A DNA stretch of 7,832 nt from contig JAJZJJ010000116.1 in the NCBI GenBank assembly GCA_021810175.1, positions 1 to 7,832 on the forward strand, given 5' to 3'. The stretch's first letter is position 1, and each line of letters begins with the position of its first letter. Both the position numbers and the translations under genes were made by a program. Shown here one piece after another: positions 1 to 7,421 of this stretch. The notes under the pieces were generated by a model that did not search any database, was not told the origin of the DNA, and worked only from the letters and a program-made list of their open reading frames with translations. This DNA comes from Acidobacteriota bacterium. GTDB lineage: Bacteria; Acidobacteriota; Terriglobia; Terriglobales; Acidobacteriaceae.

Positions 1-1697
1 GCATAACGATCCAGAACTTTTCTCATCCAGGGGGTCTGGACCTGTTCTTCGTGTTCCAGGATGTGCAGCGTGGCCGCGCGTTCGGCTTCGTCGTCCGATT
101 CAGCTTCAGGCTGCGTGGAGGAAGATCCCCGCGTGGCGTCGGACTCAGCAGAAGTTTCGTCAGTCCGCTCTTTCTTCTTGCGATTTTTTCCAATGAACAG
201 CAGGCTGAGGCTTGGAGTCCAGGTCAGCGCAAGAGCGAGAGAGGTGACCAACGACACCGACATCGTGATGGCCAGCGCGCGGAAAAATACGCCGGTCAGT
301 CCGGTGACACCGATCAGAGGGAGAAAAACGACAATGGGGGTGACCGTGGAAAAGACCAGCGGGGTCGTGATCTCTTTGAGCGCGCTGCGCACGGCGTCCA
401 CGCGGGCCTGCCCTGCGTCCATGTGCATCACCACGTTCTCGACGACGACAATCGCGTCGTCGATGACCAGGCCCACAGCAGCCGCCAGTCCGCCCAGTGT
501 CATCAGGTTGAAGCCTTCGCCGGTCACGTAAAGGAAGGCGATGGTGATGAGAATGGTGGAAGGGATCACGAGGCCGGCAACCAGAGAAGACCCCCAGTCG
601 CGAAGAAACAGAACGAGGATGATGGAAGCCAGGATGAGGCCGATCAGAATGGCGTCGCGGACGCTGGTAATGGACGCCTGGATCAGATCAGCCTGCTGGT
701 AGAAGGGCTGAATCTTGACTCCGGAAGGCAGCGTCTTTCGGATGTTCGCGACTTCGCTCGAAACTTCATGAGAAACGCCCAGCGCGTTGGACCCGATCTG
801 GCGCAGTACGTTCATCAGCACAGCCGGGTGCCCGTCCGCGGTCACGATGGTATAGACGGGCTTGGTGCTGTCCACCACTTTCGCGATATCGCCGATGTGA
901 ATGGGGACGCCGTTCGGCGTCAGCTTGACCACCACCTGCGCCAGTTCCTGGGCGGAGTGCACCTGGCCACCGACCAGACCGAGCAGGAGCTCGTGATGGC
1001 TCTGGTAGAGGCCGGGCGACTCGATGACGTTGGTGCTGGCGATGGCCGCCATCAGGTCGCTGATGGTGGTCTGCGTCGCCAGTAGCTGGGCGGAATCCGG
1101 AACGACATGGACTTCCGGAATCTGTCCTCCCTGCACGGTGATGTTGCTGACGCCGGGCAGCCGGTTCAGCCGCGGCTTCAACTGATACTCCGCCATTTCC
1201 CACAGATCGGTAAGCGGCATTGTGTCGGAAGTAAGGCTGTAGCCGAGCATTGGGAAGGATGCGAAGCCAAGCCGATTCGTGGTGACAACGGCAGTCGGCG
1301 GGAGCGTCTGCCGAATCTGCGTCACGGCGGAGTTGACCATCTGCAGCGCCTGGATCATGTCCACGTTCCAGTTGAAGAACATGTCCACTTCCGCCTGGCC
1401 ACGGCTGGTTACGGAGCGCACCGTAACCAGGCCCGGCACGGTGTTGATTGCATTTTCCACCGGGCGCGTGATGGTCACTTCCATCTGTTCGATCGGCATG
1501 ACGCCGTTGTCGATACCGATGACGACGCGAGGGAAGCTGGTGTGCGGAAATACGGCAACCGGCATCTGGAAGGCGAGATAGCCCCCGGCCATGGCAGCGA
1601 TAAGTGTGAAGAAGATGATCGTGCGAGTGTGGCGGACGACCCAGAACGGTTTAAGCTTCCGGGCTCGTACAGGCGGGGCCTCGGTCCGGGTCGCCAT
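1..1697 (-). CDS. RND-family efflux pump inner-membrane subunit, N-terminal 565 residues (partial, cut by left edge)
   Basis: Inner-membrane proton/substrate antiporter of a tripartite efflux system. The frame stays open from the ATG at 1697 to base 1, giving 565 full codons of a protein that usually has about 1,020-1,100. TM1 lies near residues 24-43 and is followed by a large periplasmic porter region (about 44-343). TM2-TM6 then occupy about 344-503. TM4 carries GLVIDDAIVVVENV with the proton-relay pair Asp413-Asp414 and Glu420. The heavy-metal signature DFGxxxDGAxxxxEN is not matched: its first Asp is Ala407 and its Gly is Asp414. This favours an organic-compound (HAE-like) exporter over a metal pump; that is an inference. 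Residues 504-555 form a charged cytoplasmic loop (KNRKKKER, then Ser/Asp/Glu-rich) leading into the second half. The start is supported by a GGGGAG site 9 nt upstream and by a TGATG overlap with the adaptor stop, which suggests translational coupling. Substrate unknown. Confidence 0.95.
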   Translation of the reverse strand, partial: MATRTEAPPVRARKLKPFWVVRHTRTIIFFTLIAAMAGGYLAFQMPVAVFPHTSFPRVVIGIDNGVMPIEQMEVTITRPVENAINTVPGLVTVRSVTSRGQAEVDMFFNWNVDMIQALQMVNSAVTQIRQTLPPTAVVTTNRLGFASFPMLGYSLTSDTMPLTDLWEMAEYQLKPRLNRLPGVSNITVQGGQIPEVHVVPDSAQLLATQTTISDLMAAIASTNVIESPGLYQSHHELLLGLVGGQVHSAQELAQVVVKLTPNGVPIHIGDIAKVVDSTKPVYTIVTADGHPAVLMNVLRQIGSNALGVSHEVSSEVANIRKTLPSGVKIQPFYQQADLIQASITSVRDAILIGLILASIILVLFLRDWGSSLVAGLVIPSTILITIAFLYVTGEGFNLMTLGGLAAAVGLVIDDAIVVVENVVMHMDAGQARVDAVRSALKEITTPLVFSTVTPIVVFLPLIGVTGLTGVFFRALAITMSVSLVTSLALALTWTPSLSLLFIGKNRKKKERTDETSAESDATRGSSSTQPEAESDDEAERAATLHILEHEEQVQTPWMRKVLDRY

Positions 1698-2983
1698 CAG
1701 TCCGCGCTCCCCGCGTCTGTCTTTTTGGCAGTGGGCGCCACGACCTGGACATGCGTGCCATCATCGAGCGCGTATGCGCCGACGGTCACGATCTGGTCGC
1801 CAGCCTGAATGCCGGACAGTATCTGGGTTTCATCTCCGGACTGGACCCCTATTTTGACCTCATGCCGGTGGGCGATGTTGTCAGGTCCTACGACCATCAC
1901 ATGCTTGCCACCGCCCGCGTCCTCCACGATTGCCGCCGTAGGAACAACAAGCGCGTTCGGGATCGTCCGGGCAGTAATGGCCACCTGCACAGGAGTTCCC
2001 GGCTTGAGAGTGTTGTCTTTGTTTTCCACCTTTACCCAGACCTCGACGGTGGTGGATCCGGGGTCAAGAGCCGCATTGACGAGCATCACTTTTCCATCCA
2101 CCGGGCGATCCAGTCCGGGAACGGTGACTTTGGCCGGGGCGCCGACCGGCAGCCGCTGAACCAACATCTGAGGCAGATGCGCCTTCGCGATCAGCACGGA
2201 AGTATCCATGACCGTGACCAGCGGGGAACCGGCGTTGGCCATTTCTCCCGCGTACAGGGGCCGCTGCGTCACATAGCCGTTGATGGGGCTTCGAATTTCC
2301 GAGTACGCCAGAGTGGCCGCGGCTTTATCGTAGCTTCCCCGCGCCTGCTGAAGCTGTCCGGCGGCGCTCTCCAGTTCCGCTGTCCGGTTCACCTGCTGGA
2401 GCGCCTGGAGCTTGCGCAACTGAATACCGTACTGGGTCTTGGCCTGCACCAGGGCCACTTTGCTCTGGTCTACGGTGCGGCCCGGCAATGCGCCTTCCTT
2501 GAACAGCTTCAACTGGCTGGTGTAGATGCTCTGTTGAAGGTCCACTTCCGCCTTGGCCTGGGCCAGGTCGTGCTCCGCCTTTTGCACTTCCTGCGGCACG
2601 GTTGACCGGGTAATGGTCTGGTACTGCGCTTTGGCCTGCTGGTATTGGCCCTGGCTGCTGAGGGCCGCGCCGGTAAGGTCCCTGTTTTCCAGGGTGGCCA
2701 GCAATTCTCCTTTGTGAACCTTCTGTCCTAGCCGCACGTACAGGCGCGCGATGGGCGCGCTGATTTTGGGCGCGAGAATCGCCTGATGGAGCGCGGTCAG
2801 CATGGCCTCTCCGCGCAGCGTGACCGGGATGGCGGCCTGATGGGCCGGAACGGCCTGCACGTCAACCACAGTTGGGGGCGTTTTGTCCTTGCTGCCGCAG
2901 CCGGTCAGCAGCATTCCCGGCAACGCAGCCCAGAGTGTCGCCCGGGCGATATTCCGTTTCCATGCGGCAGATTGCGGACGCAT
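1697..2983 (-). CDS. Periplasmic adaptor (membrane fusion protein, HlyD/AcrA type) of an RND efflux system, lipoprotein
   Basis: 428-aa adaptor expected to bridge the RND pump and the outer membrane channel in the periplasm. The N-terminus has a lipoprotein signal (positive K9/R10, hydrophobic stretch, lipobox LTGC) with Cys29 as the lipidated residue. Gly at +2 does not suggest a Lol-avoidance signal, so the mature protein may be sorted by default. Domains in order: first half of the lipoyl domain about 72-103, helical hairpin about 104-227 (Gln/Ala/Lys-rich coiled coil), second lipoyl half about 226-260 (EIRSPINGYV), beta-barrel about 261-338 and membrane-proximal domain about 340-415 (VVPTAAIV; VGAYALDDG). 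The position expected for the TolC-docking RLS motif reads S156-L160-P167, so Arg and Ser are not conserved. I chose the ATG at 2983 because AGAGGA lies 7 nt upstream; an in-frame TTG directly before it (2986) would add one residue. It starts 19 bp after the outer membrane factor stop and overlaps the pump gene by one base. Family certain, substrate not. Confidence 0.96.
   Translation of the reverse strand: MRPQSAAWKRNIARATLWAALPGMLLTGCGSKDKTPPTVVDVQAVPAHQAAIPVTLRGEAMLTALHQAILAPKISAPIARLYVRLGQKVHKGELLATLENRDLTGAALSSQGQYQQAKAQYQTITRSTVPQEVQKAEHDLAQAKAEVDLQQSIYTSQLKLFKEGALPGRTVDQSKVALVQAKTQYGIQLRKLQALQQVNRTAELESAAGQLQQARGSYDKAAATLAYSEIRSPINGYVTQRPLYAGEMANAGSPLVTVMDTSVLIAKAHLPQMLVQRLPVGAPAKVTVPGLDRPVDGKVMLVNAALDPGSTTVEVWVKVENKDNTLKPGTPVQVAITARTIPNALVVPTAAIVEDAGGGKHVMVVGPDNIAHRHEVKIGVQSGDETQILSGIQAGDQIVTVGAYALDDGTHVQVVAPTAKKTDAGSAD
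1707..1712 (-). promoter_or_regulatory. Ribosome binding site of the RND pump gene
   Basis: The minus strand reads GGGGAG, 9 nt before the ATG at 1697. It sits inside the last codons of the adaptor gene and fixes the pump start at the TGATG overlap. Confidence 0.7.
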
Positions 2984-2989
2984 CAAGAG

Positions 2990-2996
2990 TTCCTCT
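2990..2996 (-). promoter_or_regulatory. Ribosome binding site of the adaptor gene
   Basis: The minus strand reads AGAGGAA in the short gap after the outer membrane factor stop, about 7 nt before the ATG at 2983. The spacing fits this ATG better than the TTG at 2986. Confidence 0.7.
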
Positions 2997-3002
2997 TTTC
3001 GT

Positions 3003-4457
3003 TCACGGCAGCTTTCCTGTCAGCCGTTCCAGGTTGGCCACGGCCACGTGATACCGGACCGCACCGTCGGCGGCCAGGGTTTCCGTTGTCAGATATGTGT
3101 TCTGTGCGTCGACAACCTCCACCACGGTGGCCTCGCCTGCCTGGTACCGCAGGGTGCTCAGGCGCAGGCTTTCCCTGGCCTGGTCCACGCTGTGCAGCAA
3201 TGAAGTGAAGGAAGCCGAAGCTGTTTTCACCTCGTTGGAAGCTGCATCAATGCTCGCCATCAACTGGCGCTGCGCCAGGGTCAGGTTCGCTTTGGCCAGG
3301 TTCTGGCGAATCTGGCTCTGCTTGACGTGAGAATGGGTTGCAAACCAGTCCCAGACCGGAACGTTGACGCCGGCTGAGGCGGAATAGCCGAGAAATCGCT
3401 CCCCGGATGGTCCGTACCTTTGGAAATACGGCGCATCGAGACCGTAGTTGTAGGCAAAGGTAAAGGACGGCAGATAGCCGGCCCTCGACGCGAGCACGTC
3501 GGCGTTGGCCGCCTGGAGGCCGGCCGTCGCGCTCTGCAGCTCGGGGTTCTTGAAGTTGGCGAGTTTTTTGATCTCCGCGTCATCCGGGAGGGTCATGGTG
3601 GAATTCAGCGGGTCGCTTAAAACGTAGGGAGTGGCGGGATCGGGAAACAGCAGCACGCCCAGAGACTCGTGCGCCTGCAGTGCGGCCAGGGCGGCATCTC
3701 CGTGATCGCGCTGGCGCTGTTCGAGCTGCAATTCCGCCTTGAGTACGTCGGCGTGCGCGACCTCCCTGGCAGCTTCCAGCTTTTTGGTCAGATCGACAAA
3801 TCGCTGGGCCTCCTGCTGGGCTTCGCGGGCGGCCTGCAGCTTGCGGTCCGCCGCCAGTACGGAGTAATAGAACTGCGTCACAGTCAGATAGAGTCCGCGC
3901 TGGGCAATGTCCTGTTCCGCTTCCGCCTGCAGTTGCGCCGCGAAGGTGGCGTGGTATTTGGCGATGGCCGCCAGGCTCATGTTTTCGGTGGCCTGGAACT
4001 GGCTGATGTACTCGTGCACGGCATTGTTGGCGATGAACACCGGGCCAGATTCCCCGGGAAGCGTGCCGCCAAATGGCCGGCCGTTCGATTCTGTAAAAAG
4101 GTATTCGCCGATGATTTCCGCCTGGGGCAGCAGTGCGCTGCGCGCGATCGAGCGGTCATACCGGGAGGCCGCATAGGCAGCCCGCGCGGATAGCAGCGAC
4201 GGCTCAATTTTAAGAGCTCGCTGCTGCGCTTGCGCCAGGGAGATGGACACCGGAGGCGTTGCGGCCCGCGGCCGGGAAAGATTGGACAAAGTAACCGGCG
4301 GGGCAGGCACCGGGGGCTCGGGAGTCCGTTGCGCACGCGAATGCAGGCAGCAGAGGATGCACGCGCAGCACATGAGCGTTGCGCGCCTGATTCTGGACCG
4401 GCCCGGCGCGTGCGAGGTCCGGATGGGGTGATTCAATTTCAGAGAAGCACCTGCCAT
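3003..4457 (-). CDS. TolC-family outer membrane efflux protein (OMF), first gene of the tripartite efflux operon
   Basis: 484-aa outer membrane channel subunit, expected to form a trimeric beta-barrel/alpha-barrel tunnel that completes the pump. Two OEP repeats are visible, about residues 71-270 and 292-480. Each has an ALLPQAEIIGEY- or AGYLPSFTFAYNY-like beta segment followed by long Ala/Gln/Glu-rich helices. The C-terminal repeat ends in the typical LRYQAGEATVVEVVDAQ segment (436-452). The signal peptide is unusual: basic region RSRIRR (20-25), then a short core with five Cys (30, 31, 33, 36, 37), and a plausible signal peptidase I site SRA|Q after residue 42. No canonical lipobox is seen. 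A Pro-rich linker (47-70) follows. The start is uncertain. The ATG at 4457 has no clear ribosome site; an in-frame TTG at 4490 has GGGAGA just upstream and would add 11 residues; the ATG at 4373 would remove the basic region and is less likely. The open frame continues upstream into ppc (to 5012), but that part is a shadow. Length and order (OMF-adaptor-RND) fit czcCBA-type operons. Confidence 0.95.
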   Translation of the reverse strand: MAGASLKLNHPIRTSHAPGRSRIRRATLMCCACILCCLHSRAQRTPEPPVPAPPVTLSNLSRPRAATPPVSISLAQAQQRALKIEPSLLSARAAYAASRYDRSIARSALLPQAEIIGEYLFTESNGRPFGGTLPGESGPVFIANNAVHEYISQFQATENMSLAAIAKYHATFAAQLQAEAEQDIAQRGLYLTVTQFYYSVLAADRKLQAAREAQQEAQRFVDLTKKLEAAREVAHADVLKAELQLEQRQRDHGDAALAALQAHESLGVLLFPDPATPYVLSDPLNSTMTLPDDAEIKKLANFKNPELQSATAGLQAANADVLASRAGYLPSFTFAYNYGLDAPYFQRYGPSGERFLGYSASAGVNVPVWDWFATHSHVKQSQIRQNLAKANLTLAQRQLMASIDAASNEVKTASASFTSLLHSVDQARESLRLSTLRYQAGEATVVEVVDAQNTYLTTETLAADGAVRYHVAVANLERLTGKLP

Positions 4458-4481
4458 GGTTGCCACAAGCTGTGTTGCCGT

Positions 4482-4506
4482 GTTGATCAAGGTTCTCCCG
4501 TTGATC
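4482..4506. repeat. Direct heptamer repeat GTTGATC, 18-bp period, upstream of the efflux operon
   Basis: GTTGATC occurs at 4482-4488 and again at 4500-4506 in the same orientation. The first copy is part of the 8-bp palindrome TTGATCAA (4483-4490). Both sit in the only sizeable gap before the OMF gene, where an operator would be expected. No clear -35/-10 pair could be assigned in this gap. Function is unproven and chance is possible for such short words. Confidence 0.3.
4494..4499 (-). promoter_or_regulatory. Possible ribosome binding site supporting a TTG start for the OMF gene
   Basis: The minus strand reads GGGAGA, 3 nt before an in-frame TTG at 4490. The spacing is short, and the ATG at 4457 lies about 36 nt downstream with only GTGGCAACC before it. 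This is the best purine-rich site near the gene start, so it decides between the two starts only weakly. Confidence 0.3.
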
Positions 4507-4541
4507 CATTGTGCCGGGCTCAATCTGAAAATTTCCTGAAT

Positions 4542-4555
4542 GCTTCCACGGAAGC
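4542..4555 (-). terminator. Small hairpin just after ppc, weak terminator candidate
   Basis: The minus strand reads GCTTC-CGTG-GAAGC, a 5-bp stem with a 4-nt loop, starting 6 nt after the ppc stop. No U-tract follows (ATTCAGGAAATTTTC), so it is not a canonical Rho-independent terminator. Read-through from ppc into the efflux genes remains possible. The remainder of the 104-bp spacer (4458-4561) holds the heptamer repeat and no gene. Confidence 0.25.
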
Positions 4556-4561
4556 GGGGAC

Positions 4562-7381
4562 TTAGCCGGTGTTGCGCAACCCGGCGGAGATGCCGTTGAT
4601 CGTGGCGGCAATGGCGCGCTGCAGCGGCTCGCTTACTTCGCCGCCGTGTTTGCGGCGCAGCAGTTCCACCTGGATCAGGCTCATCGGGTCCACGTAGGGA
4701 TTCCGCAGACGGATGGAGCGGGCGAGAACCGGGTTGGTCTCCAGCAGAGCTTTCTGTCCGGTAACGGCCAGCAGCGCTCCGCGCGTGCTCTCGTACTCCG
4801 CCTGCAGATGGTTGAACACGTGCTCCCGAAGCCGTGCGTCGGAGACCAGCATGGAGTATTGCCGCGCGATGAGGAAATCCGCTTTGGCAAGCGCCAGCTC
4901 CACGTTCCGGATCAGGTCGATAAACAGCGGAAATTCCTTCATCATCTGCTGAAGCACTGGCAGATGGCCATGGTGAATGGAGGCTTGCAGAGCGTGTCCC
5001 ACGCCGAACCAACCGGGGATTCCGTGGCGGCTCTGCATCCAGCCGAACACCCAGGGGATGGCGCGCAGATCGGCGAAACTTCCTTTTCCTTTCCGGCGTA
5101 CCGGACGCGATCCGATCCGGGCATACTCCAGCTCGTTGACCGGGGTGGCCTCCGAAAAATACTGGAGAACCGCTTCATTTTCTGGAATGTTTTTGCGGTA
5201 GAAGCCATACGCCGTGCTGGAGAGTTCTTCGCAGACCTCTTCCCAACCGGGCATCATTTCTCCCGTGCGCTGGCCGCCGGGGCGGGTCGACTCCGGCCGG
5301 GCCAGCGCATCCAGCGAGGCGGCGATCATCAATTCCAGGTTCCACTCGGCCAGCACCACGTCGGAGTATTTCCAGTGCAGGACTTCGCCTTGCTCGGTGA
5401 TACGAAGTTCGCCGTTGAATGCGCCCACCGGCTGGGCGTAAATGGCGCGATGCGTCGGCGCGCCGCCGCGTCCTACGGTGCCCCCTCGCCCATGAAAGAG
5501 GCGCAGGTCCACATCGCATTCCCGTGCGACGGCATAGAGGGCGCGATGGGCTTTGAAAAGCTCCCAGGTACTGGTCAGCATGCCGCCGTCTTTGTTGGAG
5601 TCAGAGTAGCCCAGCATCACCTCCTGCCGGCGCGCCCAGGAGTTCAAAAGCGGCTGATAGGCAGGGGTGGTCCAGATTTCCCGGCAAATGGCAGCGGCCC
5701 CTCGCAGATCTTCGATCGACTCAAACAGAGGGACGACCTGCATGGCCGCGCGGCCTTCGCCCGCCAAGCAGGAAACGCCCTGGGTGCGCGCCAGGTGCAG
5801 AACGCGCCAGACATCCTCCGCGCCGGTTGCGCCGCTGATGACGTACTGCTGGATCGTTTCCACCGGCTCATCGCGCTGAATCTCCGCAATCGCGCGAAAT
5901 GTGGAGAGAACGTCCGCCGTTTCCGGGGACAACGGGGCAGCGAAATTTTCCTGCGCTGCTTTCTGCTCGGGCAGTTCGGCGATCTCAAGCAAGGCCTGTC
6001 GATGCAGCCGCGCGTGCTGGCGAATATCAAGCGTGTGGAGATGCAGGCCGAACGTGCGCACCTCGCGCAGCATGGGATCGATCAAGCTGCGGGCAAGGCG
6101 GACGCTGCCATGTTCGGCAAGGCTGCTACGCAGCAGATTCAAGTCCTCCAGCAATTCGGTTGCGGAGCGGTAAGGCGGCAGCACAGCGGGCTTTTCCGCG
6201 GACTGCTGCATGCCCGCCTGCACCCGCAGATGGATGCAAACGGCGAAGCGGCGATAAAGTTCGTGCGCAAACCTTTCGGCAAGATCGATTCCGGAGCGTT
6301 CCAGCAGCGACAGGTAAAAATTCAGCTTCTGTTGCAACTCCGGGGCGATCACGACGCGCTGCGAAGAGGGCGTGAGAAGATCCACGATGCGCTGCAGATG
6401 TTCAGAGTAGAACGTCAGCAGTTTGCGACGGGCCATGGCGATCGCTTCATGGGTGACCGCTGGCGTTACGTTCGGGTTACCGTCCCGGTCTCCTCCGATC
6501 CAGGAACCGAATCGAACCATTTGCGGAAGGTCGATGGATTCGATGGCCATGCCGTATTCGTCGCGCAGCGCAGCCGAAATCTCGTCAAAAAGCCTGGGCA
6601 GCGTCTCAAAAATCGCAATGTCGTAATAATCCAGTCCGAGTTTGATTTCGTCCTGCACAGCAGGGCGGTGGCTGCGCACTTCGTCGGTCTGCCAGAGCGC
6701 AGTGATCTCGGCCAGAATGGCGTCTTCCCTGGACGCCAGCTCCTCGGCCGGAATGGGAACCTGATCCAGGCTTTCCAGCAGGTCGCTGATCCTGCGCCGT
6801 TTGAAAAGGACCGATCGGCGGGCAACTTCTGTCGGATGGGCGGTAAAAACCGGGACCACGCAGATTCTGGCCAGCAACTGCAAGGCGTCGCTGGCGGAAA
6901 TGCCCGCCTCGCGCATCCGCCTCAGGGTCCCGCGCAGTTCTCCGCGCTGTGGTTGACTGCTCCCTTCCAACAGACGATGCGCGCGCCGCCGCCGTTTGCG
7001 ATGGTTGGTCTCAGCCAGGTTGATCAGTTCGAAGTAAAAGCCGAAGGCCCGCGTCAACTGCTCGGCGAATTCGATGTCATAGCCCTGAATGCGTGCAACG
7101 GCATCCTGCAACAGGGCGTCGGCAGACCGTACATCTCCCTGCAGACGAGCTTCGCGCGCTTCCGTAGTCACGCGACGAAGGTCCTCCACGGCCTGGAACA
7201 AGGCATCGCCAGCCTGCTCGCGCAATACTCGACCGAGCAGGATCCCAAGCGAGCGAACGTCGCGGCGCAGAGGCGCCTCTTTCCGCACGGAATCGAAGGA
7301 TTGCAGTTCCTGCAATCTCTCGGACCAGTCTTCAGGACTCCACAATAATTCGCTTAAGCGTCGCATCGTCGATATCTGCAT
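4562..7381 (-). CDS. ppc: Phosphoenolpyruvate carboxylase (EC 4.1.1.31)
   Basis: Cytoplasmic anaplerotic enzyme that converts PEP and bicarbonate to oxaloacetate and phosphate, feeding the TCA cycle. At 939 aa it is slightly longer than the E. coli enzyme (883). Catalytic motifs, with E. coli equivalents by my alignment: TAHPTE with His182 (H138); GSWIGGDRDGNPNVT at 292-306; LDIRQ with Arg454 (R396); Mg ligands Glu554 (E506) and Asp594 (D543); GYSDSNKDGG with Lys597 (K546); FHGRGGTVGRGG with His630, Arg632 and Arg638 (H579, R581, R587); Arg759 and Arg773 (R699, R713). The aspartate-inhibition residues are present: Lys833 (K773), Arg893 (R832) and Asn937 in the terminal RNTG (N881), with Arg638. 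Feedback inhibition by aspartate/malate is therefore likely (inference). The mobile loop at 762-768 reads RRKGKGS against KRRPTGG in E. coli. The start is the first ATG after the upstream stop; neither it nor ATG 7366 (Met6) has a good ribosome site. It lies 36 bp downstream of an ABC-F gene, so co-transcription is plausible. No sign of damage. Confidence 0.98.
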   Translation of the reverse strand: MQISTMRRLSELLWSPEDWSERLQELQSFDSVRKEAPLRRDVRSLGILLGRVLREQAGDALFQAVEDLRRVTTEAREARLQGDVRSADALLQDAVARIQGYDIEFAEQLTRAFGFYFELINLAETNHRKRRRRAHRLLEGSSQPQRGELRGTLRRMREAGISASDALQLLARICVVPVFTAHPTEVARRSVLFKRRRISDLLESLDQVPIPAEELASREDAILAEITALWQTDEVRSHRPAVQDEIKLGLDYYDIAIFETLPRLFDEISAALRDEYGMAIESIDLPQMVRFGSWIGGDRDGNPNVTPAVTHEAIAMARRKLLTFYSEHLQRIVDLLTPSSQRVVIAPELQQKLNFYLSLLERSGIDLAERFAHELYRRFAVCIHLRVQAGMQQSAEKPAVLPPYRSATELLEDLNLLRSSLAEHGSVRLARSLIDPMLREVRTFGLHLHTLDIRQHARLHRQALLEIAELPEQKAAQENFAAPLSPETADVLSTFRAIAEIQRDEPVETIQQYVISGATGAEDVWRVLHLARTQGVSCLAGEGRAAMQVVPLFESIEDLRGAAAICREIWTTPAYQPLLNSWARRQEVMLGYSDSNKDGGMLTSTWELFKAHRALYAVARECDVDLRLFHGRGGTVGRGGAPTHRAIYAQPVGAFNGELRITEQGEVLHWKYSDVVLAEWNLELMIAASLDALARPESTRPGGQRTGEMMPGWEEVCEELSSTAYGFYRKNIPENEAVLQYFSEATPVNELEYARIGSRPVRRKGKGSFADLRAIPWVFGWMQSRHGIPGWFGVGHALQASIHHGHLPVLQQMMKEFPLFIDLIRNVELALAKADFLIARQYSMLVSDARLREHVFNHLQAEYESTRGALLAVTGQKALLETNPVLARSIRLRNPYVDPMSLIQVELLRRKHGGEVSEPLQRAIAATINGISAGLRNTG

Positions 7382-7388
7382 TATGCAG
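7376..7388. repeat. 13-nt palindrome covering the ppc start codon
   Basis: CTGCAT-T-ATGCAG is a perfect inverted repeat around base 7382. In the ppc mRNA it can fold as CTGCA-TAA-TGCAG, placing part of the AUG at 7381 in the stem. It could reduce use of this start or be a chance palindrome. Confidence 0.35.
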
Positions 7389-7408
7389 GATGGACCGTGA
7401 GGATTTCA

Positions 7409-7421
7409 GTGACTGGGTCAC
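7409..7421. repeat. Small inverted repeat at the ABC-F stop codon
   Basis: GTGAC-TGG-GTCAC forms a 5-bp stem with a 3-nt loop and contains the stop codon of the ABC-F gene. A competing pairing exists between CCGTGA (7395-7400) and TCACGG (7418-7423). No U-run follows on the minus strand, so I do not call a terminator. Confidence 0.25.

Noticed and set aside
51..1085. Plus-strand open frame of 344 codons opposite the RND gene
   Set aside because: It is in codon register with the RND gene, has a His/Arg/Asp-rich composition typical of antisense translation, and has no family resemblance.
766..1203. Second minus-strand frame of 145 codons within the RND gene
   Set aside because: It is an Arg/Gly/Ala-rich out-of-frame shadow; the RND frame runs through without interruption.
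1751..2605. Plus-strand open frame of 284 codons opposite the adaptor gene
   Set aside because: Again in exact antisense codon register with a convincing adaptor gene; no recognisable domain.
4542..4555. Strong Rho-independent terminator after ppc
   Set aside because: The stem is only 5 bp and no U-tract follows; kept only as a weak candidate.
4458..5012. N-terminal extension of the outer membrane factor frame into ppc (185 extra codons)
   Set aside because: The extension reads Arg/Ala/Pro/Ser-rich shadow sequence, overlaps the ppc 3' end by about 450 bp and would precede the signal peptide.
4646..7348. Plus-strand open frame of 900 codons opposite ppc
   Set aside because: Its codons are exact reverse complements of the ppc codons. 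It stays open because ppc rarely uses TTA, CTA and TCA; it closes at the TTA codon near the ppc start. The product resembles no protein, whereas the minus strand is a textbook PEP carboxylase.
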